Of a stretch of DNA of 8,385 nt, positions 5,718-8,385 are shown in pieces. Both the position numbers and the translations under genes were made by a program. Where the stretch lies: NCBI GenBank assembly GCA_019751935.1, contig JAIEMR010000112.1:1-8385 (forward strand), written 5' to 3'. The stretch is from Alphaproteobacteria bacterium (GTDB lineage Bacteria > Pseudomonadota > Alphaproteobacteria > Paracaedibacterales > CAIULA01). The notes under the pieces were generated by a model, which saw only the letters and a list, made by a program, of their open reading frames with translations, made no database searches and was not told where the DNA came from. The stretch's first letter is position 1. Every line of letters starts with the position of its first letter.

Positions 5718-6179
5718 ATGGAAGTTGCCTTTTATCAACTCACAACAACGCCTCTTGAAAAAACGCTGCCTAAGCTACTTGAAAAAGCCTACGCTGCAAA
5801 CCAAAGAGCAGTGGTTTTAGTTGATAGTCAAGAACGCCTTGAGCTTCTCAATTCGGTTTTTTGGACCTATTCAACAAATGCCTTTCTGCCGCATGGGTCA
5901 GCTGCAGATGCCCCTGAGACTCATAGCCGCCAACCCATTTGGTTAACAACAAAAATAGAAAACCCTAATAAGGCCAGTTTGATCATTTCAACTTCTGGCA
6001 CCCTCATTGAAGCATCAAGTGGGTTTAGCCGTTGTCTAGATGTATTCGATGGAAATATTCCAGACTTTTTAGAGGCTGCAAATGAACGCTTTCATCATTA
6101 CCAAAAATTAGGCATGGATTGCGTTTATTGGCGTCAAAATATGCAGGGTGGCTGGGAAGCTGTTTCCAAGTCTGCTTAA
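5718..6179 (+). CDS. holC: DNA polymerase III subunit chi
   Basis: 153 residues, the normal size. The chi fold is recognisable throughout: FYQLTTTPLEKTLPKLLEKAYAANQR at the start, VVLVDSQERLELLNSVFWTYSTNAFLPHG (about 33-60), QPIWLTT, then GFSRCLDVFDG (102-112), and the ending HHYQKLGMDCVYWRQ...GGW. Chi belongs to the clamp loader of the replicative polymerase and binds the tail of single-strand DNA-binding protein. The start ATG has AGGG 7 nt upstream, which overlaps the end of bamE. In many alphaproteobacteria holC sits next to pepA; that neighbour is not present here. The gene ends 20 bases before the end of the convergent secreted-protein gene. Confidence 0.93.
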   Translation: MEVAFYQLTTTPLEKTLPKLLEKAYAANQRAVVLVDSQERLELLNSVFWTYSTNAFLPHGSAADAPETHSRQPIWLTTKIENPNKASLIISTSGTLIEASSGFSRCLDVFDGNIPDFLEAANERFHHYQKLGMDCVYWRQNMQGGWEAVSKSA

Positions 6180-6199
6180 AGCTACTGTCTACAGTGAAC

Positions 6200-6607
6200 C
6201 TAAAACTTTATAGAAATATTGTTGATAATAGCCTCTAAAAGGCGGGGGTCCTCTGTTCGTGCCTGCATCATTTCTATAAAAGAATCTATATTAGCAAGGT
6301 TATCAGCGGATTTTTCTTTCAATTCTGCGTCCTTCTTGAGCCCCAAACCGAACTTTGTAAGCTCATCAGAAAACTCACCGCTTTCTTCAACAGGGCTATC
6401 TTTCTCGGCCGCAGAACGAGGCGGAGCCTCCATAGCCTCCATAGCTCCATCTATGAATTCTGGTTTAACCGACTGACCGCGCCATAAACACCATACTATA
6501 TCGTCGATATAACCGTCGAACGTAAAGCGATCTTTAATAGGACCCCCGCTGATGGCTGTTTCAGCAAATAAACACAAAAGCCCTAAAAATAAAACATATT
6601 TTTTCAT
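6200..6607 (-). CDS. Small exported protein of unknown function
   Basis: 135 residues. MKKYVLFLGLLCLFAETAISGG is a typical Sec signal peptide (likely cut near residue 20), with no lipobox. The mature part has a short ordered segment (DRFTFDGYIDDIVWCLWRG), then an acidic, Ala/Glu/Ser-rich linker (about 52-85, with EAMEA), then a helical C-terminal third ending IINNISIKF. I do not recognise a family. Its ATG overlaps the stop of the upstream 444-residue gene as ATGA (6604-6607), so the two are coupled and probably act together. A chaperone, inhibitor or partner of the larger protein is possible but not shown. Confidence 0.75.
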   Translation of the reverse strand: MKKYVLFLGLLCLFAETAISGGPIKDRFTFDGYIDDIVWCLWRGQSVKPEFIDGAMEAMEAPPRSAAEKDSPVEESGEFSDELTKFGLGLKKDAELKEKSADNLANIDSFIEMMQARTEDPRLLEAIINNISIKF

Positions 6608-7938
6608 TTTTTATCGTCCCCTGCGAATAACCCAAAAAACCAACGAGCTTCATCATTTACAAAACTATCGAACGTATCAAAAGTCAAACGCTCTTTCATC
6701 TGCCTAATGTTAGCGTAACCTCTCACTTCTAACAAGGGAAGACCAGATGAATCTTTGTGTATATCCATAATTCCCATTGAGTAATCTACATCTTCTAGAC
6801 CAGGGGGAGGAGACAACAGGTCAACCATTCGACCACCTACATTTACCCTACTTCCCTCTTCAACCAATGAACCATACCATTCGTCTAGCTTGAGTGTATC
6901 GAAAACCGGTCTTTTCTCATAGTTATCGTATGGAATTATGTGATAGTCACTTCCTACTGCTTCAATAATTGAATCAAATATAGACCGAAAATGTTTTTGG
7001 TCCTTTGGTGACAAAGTGTCAAATAACTGTGACAAAGGAACCCTGGACATTATTCCTAGAAATTGTTTTGGACCAGGTTCTTGGTCTCTCAAATACTCTT
7101 TATTATTAAATAATTGATACCAATAAAATGAAAATAAATAACAGAAACCCTTAAGATTTCCTGGCTGTAATTTTGAAATATGCCCAGCAAGATGGCTTAC
7201 AAAAAAATTTCTTAATTTATAGGTTTCAGCATCATGCCTATCCGTCGCGAATGTACTTGAGGTTTTCTTTGCTATTTCCTCAGCAGATATAGGCTCTGTA
7301 GAACTCTTTAAAGCTAGCAGAAATCCTTTTATATCATTATGATTCAAGTTACTTAGGCGCATAAAAACACTTGGTATATGAGCGAGCGGAAGCTGATAGG
7401 TTATTTGCAACTTTACCTTGTTATCTTCGCTTTTAGATTTGACTTCAACTGAATGAGGACCATCTTTTTTAGGTGAAACCCTATATTCATCTGAAAGTTG
7501 CGTTTTAATTAACTCTGGAGTCATCACCAAAGGAGCTCTTTGGGAGTTTTCATGAAAGTACAAAAGGTTTCTTTTGATGGCGTCTATTATTTGTGGGAGC
7601 TCACTCTCTCTAGAAAATCCCCCTATAGTTTTACATTCTAAATTTCTATCATGACCTGTACCCTCAAAAGTATGATCATACGTATCGTCTTCAATCATCC
7701 ACAAATTACGACCTTCTTTTGAAACAATAAATCCGATTCTTTTCTCACCATCTAATTTTACCTTAATTGCCGAAGTTTCGATTTCGATCCCCATTTTCGG
7801 TTCTGCTTCATCCGTTGCTTCCCCAGCATCTGTTCCCATTGCTGCATAAAGAGTAGAAAAATAGCTTAGTGTGATAAGAATAAACAAATGTGCGATATTA
7901 ACACTCAATTGATAGAGTTTTTTATCTTCGCAATTCAT
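6604..7938 (-). CDS. Large exported protein of unknown function, possibly amidoligase-like N-terminus
   Basis: 444 residues. Residues 1-33 form a signal peptide (KK, hydrophobic IAHLFILITLSYFSTLYAA, cut near 31-33). An acidic stretch (EATDEAEPK) follows, then a core starting MGIEIETSAIKVKL (49-62), W80-MIEDD, NLECKTIGG (99-107) and a helix QIIDAIKRNLLYF. The order GxExE, W..(D/E)D, E..(T/S)xGG loosely recalls the glutamine-synthetase-like amidoligase fold, but the catalytic set is not secure and I do not claim the activity. The rest (about 180-330) is helical and includes the aromatic run FCYLFSFYWYQLF. It ends in LFAGDDKK. The start ATG has GAGAAG close upstream (AGAGAAGTAT-ATG). It is the first gene of a two-gene operon and diverges from ssrA. 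Confidence 0.8.
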   Translation of the reverse strand: MNCEDKKLYQLSVNIAHLFILITLSYFSTLYAAMGTDAGEATDEAEPKMGIEIETSAIKVKLDGEKRIGFIVSKEGRNLWMIEDDTYDHTFEGTGHDRNLECKTIGGFSRESELPQIIDAIKRNLLYFHENSQRAPLVMTPELIKTQLSDEYRVSPKKDGPHSVEVKSKSEDNKVKLQITYQLPLAHIPSVFMRLSNLNHNDIKGFLLALKSSTEPISAEEIAKKTSSTFATDRHDAETYKLRNFFVSHLAGHISKLQPGNLKGFCYLFSFYWYQLFNNKEYLRDQEPGPKQFLGIMSRVPLSQLFDTLSPKDQKHFRSIFDSIIEAVGSDYHIIPYDNYEKRPVFDTLKLDEWYGSLVEEGSRVNVGGRMVDLLSPPPGLEDVDYSMGIMDIHKDSSGLPLLEVRGYANIRQMKERLTFDTFDSFVNDEARWFFGLFAGDDKK

Positions 7939-8141
7939 ATACTTCTCTTTTTCACTGGATTTTATTTAATTGAAAATATAATTCATAATTAGTTAATAAG
8001 TTATAAATATATTTTCTTTAATATATTAATACAGGATCACAGTTTCACAGCTACACAAGTATAAAAATCTAAAAAGAAGTATTTTCTGACTTAATTTCTC
8101 TACAATAAATACACTCCGCGCTAACTCGTGTCCGAAACTTC
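7939..8141. other. AT-rich intergenic region upstream of the secreted-protein operon
   Basis: About 200 bases without a gene. The part at roughly 7960-8035 is almost entirely A/T, with runs such as AATATATTAATA, clearly more AT-rich than the coding sequence around it. It must hold the minus-strand promoter for the secreted pair. No box pair stands out because so many AT-rich hexamers compete. No repeat or RNA is evident. Confidence 0.6.
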
Positions 8142-8170
8142 TTGATTTCCCCTTAAAAAGGTTTATTTTA
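8142..8170 (+). promoter_or_regulatory. Candidate ssrA promoter
   Basis: TTGATT (8142-8147) is followed after 16-17 nt by TATTTT/ATTTTA (8164-8170), placed just before the region where the tmRNA acceptor piece should begin. The -35 matches four of six consensus positions and so does TATTTT. This is position-based support only. Confidence 0.4.
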
Positions 8171-8173
8171 TTT

Positions 8174-8385
8174 AGTGTTAGCTTTGGTTAACTATGGCGA
8201 TAAACGGTATATGTAATAAGCGTTGCGGACCCGGGGGCGGTACCCGGCGCCTCCACCATTGGAATTTGTTAAAATTATGGGGGTGAAATAGGATCGACGC
8301 GCGTACAAAGATATATTTTTCGCTCGGCATTGTACCACCGTTATCGGGCTGCTATAATAAGTGCTACATTTTTAGGCACTGGGGT
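8174..8385 (+). ncRNA. ssrA: Permuted two-piece tmRNA gene, 3' end cut by the window
   Basis: This is the alphaproteobacterial split form, with the acceptor piece encoded first and the coding piece after it. The acceptor piece ends GCGCCTCCACCA at 8258. Its T-arm is CCGGG (8231-8235)/CCCGG (8243-8247) with the unusual loop GGCGGTA typical of this group. The coding piece begins GGGGGTG at 8279, and GGGGGTG (8279-8285) pairs with CGCCTCC (8248-8254), giving a seven-pair acceptor stem with a G-U third pair, the alanyl-tRNA synthetase signal. CGACGC (8295-8300) pairs with GCGTTG (8220-8225), and TACA (8304-8307) with TGTA (8212-8215), as helix P2 should. tmRNA with SmpB rescues stalled ribosomes and tags the product for proteolysis. 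The 5' boundary is an estimate, and the tag-coding part lies at or beyond the window end. Confidence 0.92.
8259..8278 (+). other. Intervening segment removed from pre-tmRNA
   Basis: The 20 AT-rich bases between the CCA end of the acceptor piece (8258) and the first G of the coding piece (8279). In permuted tmRNA this loop is cut out by the tRNA-processing enzymes, leaving two RNA molecules joined by base pairing. The boundaries follow from the acceptor-stem pairing; processing itself is inferred. Confidence 0.8.

Noticed and set aside
6180..6199. Possible terminator hairpin between holC and the small secreted-protein gene
   Set aside because: ACTG-TCTA-CAGT gives only a 4-bp stem with no run of T on either side.
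6219..6476. Plus-strand 85-codon open frame
   Set aside because: It is the antisense shadow of the small secreted-protein gene, which has a signal peptide and a coupled start.

Overview
The window looks like AT-rich chromosome from an alphaproteobacterium. The strongest evidence is the permuted, two-piece tmRNA gene (ssrA) at the right edge, with the acceptor piece encoded before the coding piece. A bamE lipoprotein gene beside an alphaproteobacterial-type DUF177/YceD gene agrees with this. The low GC content, a MITE-like element, a toxin-antitoxin pair and several exported proteins would suit a host-associated lineage such as Holosporales or Rickettsiales-like bacteria. That placement is inference.

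Layout, left to right. A tRNA-Asn(GUU) at 26-101 is followed by about 220 bases with no convincing gene. Next, on the minus strand, is a complete HEPN/MNT toxin-antitoxin operon of the HepT/MntA type (323-1071) whose two genes overlap by GTGA. Divergent from it is a lone tatB (1160-1462). This is followed by a predicted membrane-anchored or exported SAM-dependent methyltransferase (1556-2449) that starts at TTG. A 266-bp element with 20-bp perfect terminal inverted repeats (2450-2715) sits exactly at the methyltransferase stop codon, and that TAA is the apparent 3-bp target duplication.

On the minus strand, a tightly overlapped operon reads yceD/DUF177 - dapF - lysE-family exporter (5094 down to 2752). 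The dapF product is about 100 residues too long, and its C-terminal part resembles the CsaA/EMAP-type tRNA-binding OB fold. This looks like a gene fusion. Divergent from the operon is bamE-holC on the plus strand (5246-6179): an outer-membrane assembly lipoprotein and the chi subunit of DNA polymerase III.

Convergent with holC is a second minus-strand operon (7938 to 6200) of two signal-peptide-bearing proteins of unknown function, coupled by an ATGA overlap. After a very AT-rich intergenic stretch comes ssrA on the plus strand, cut by the window end before the proteolysis tag can be recognised.

The points most worth a second look are the DapF-CsaA-like fusion, the element inserted at a stop codon without damage, the exported methyltransferase and the unknown secreted pair.
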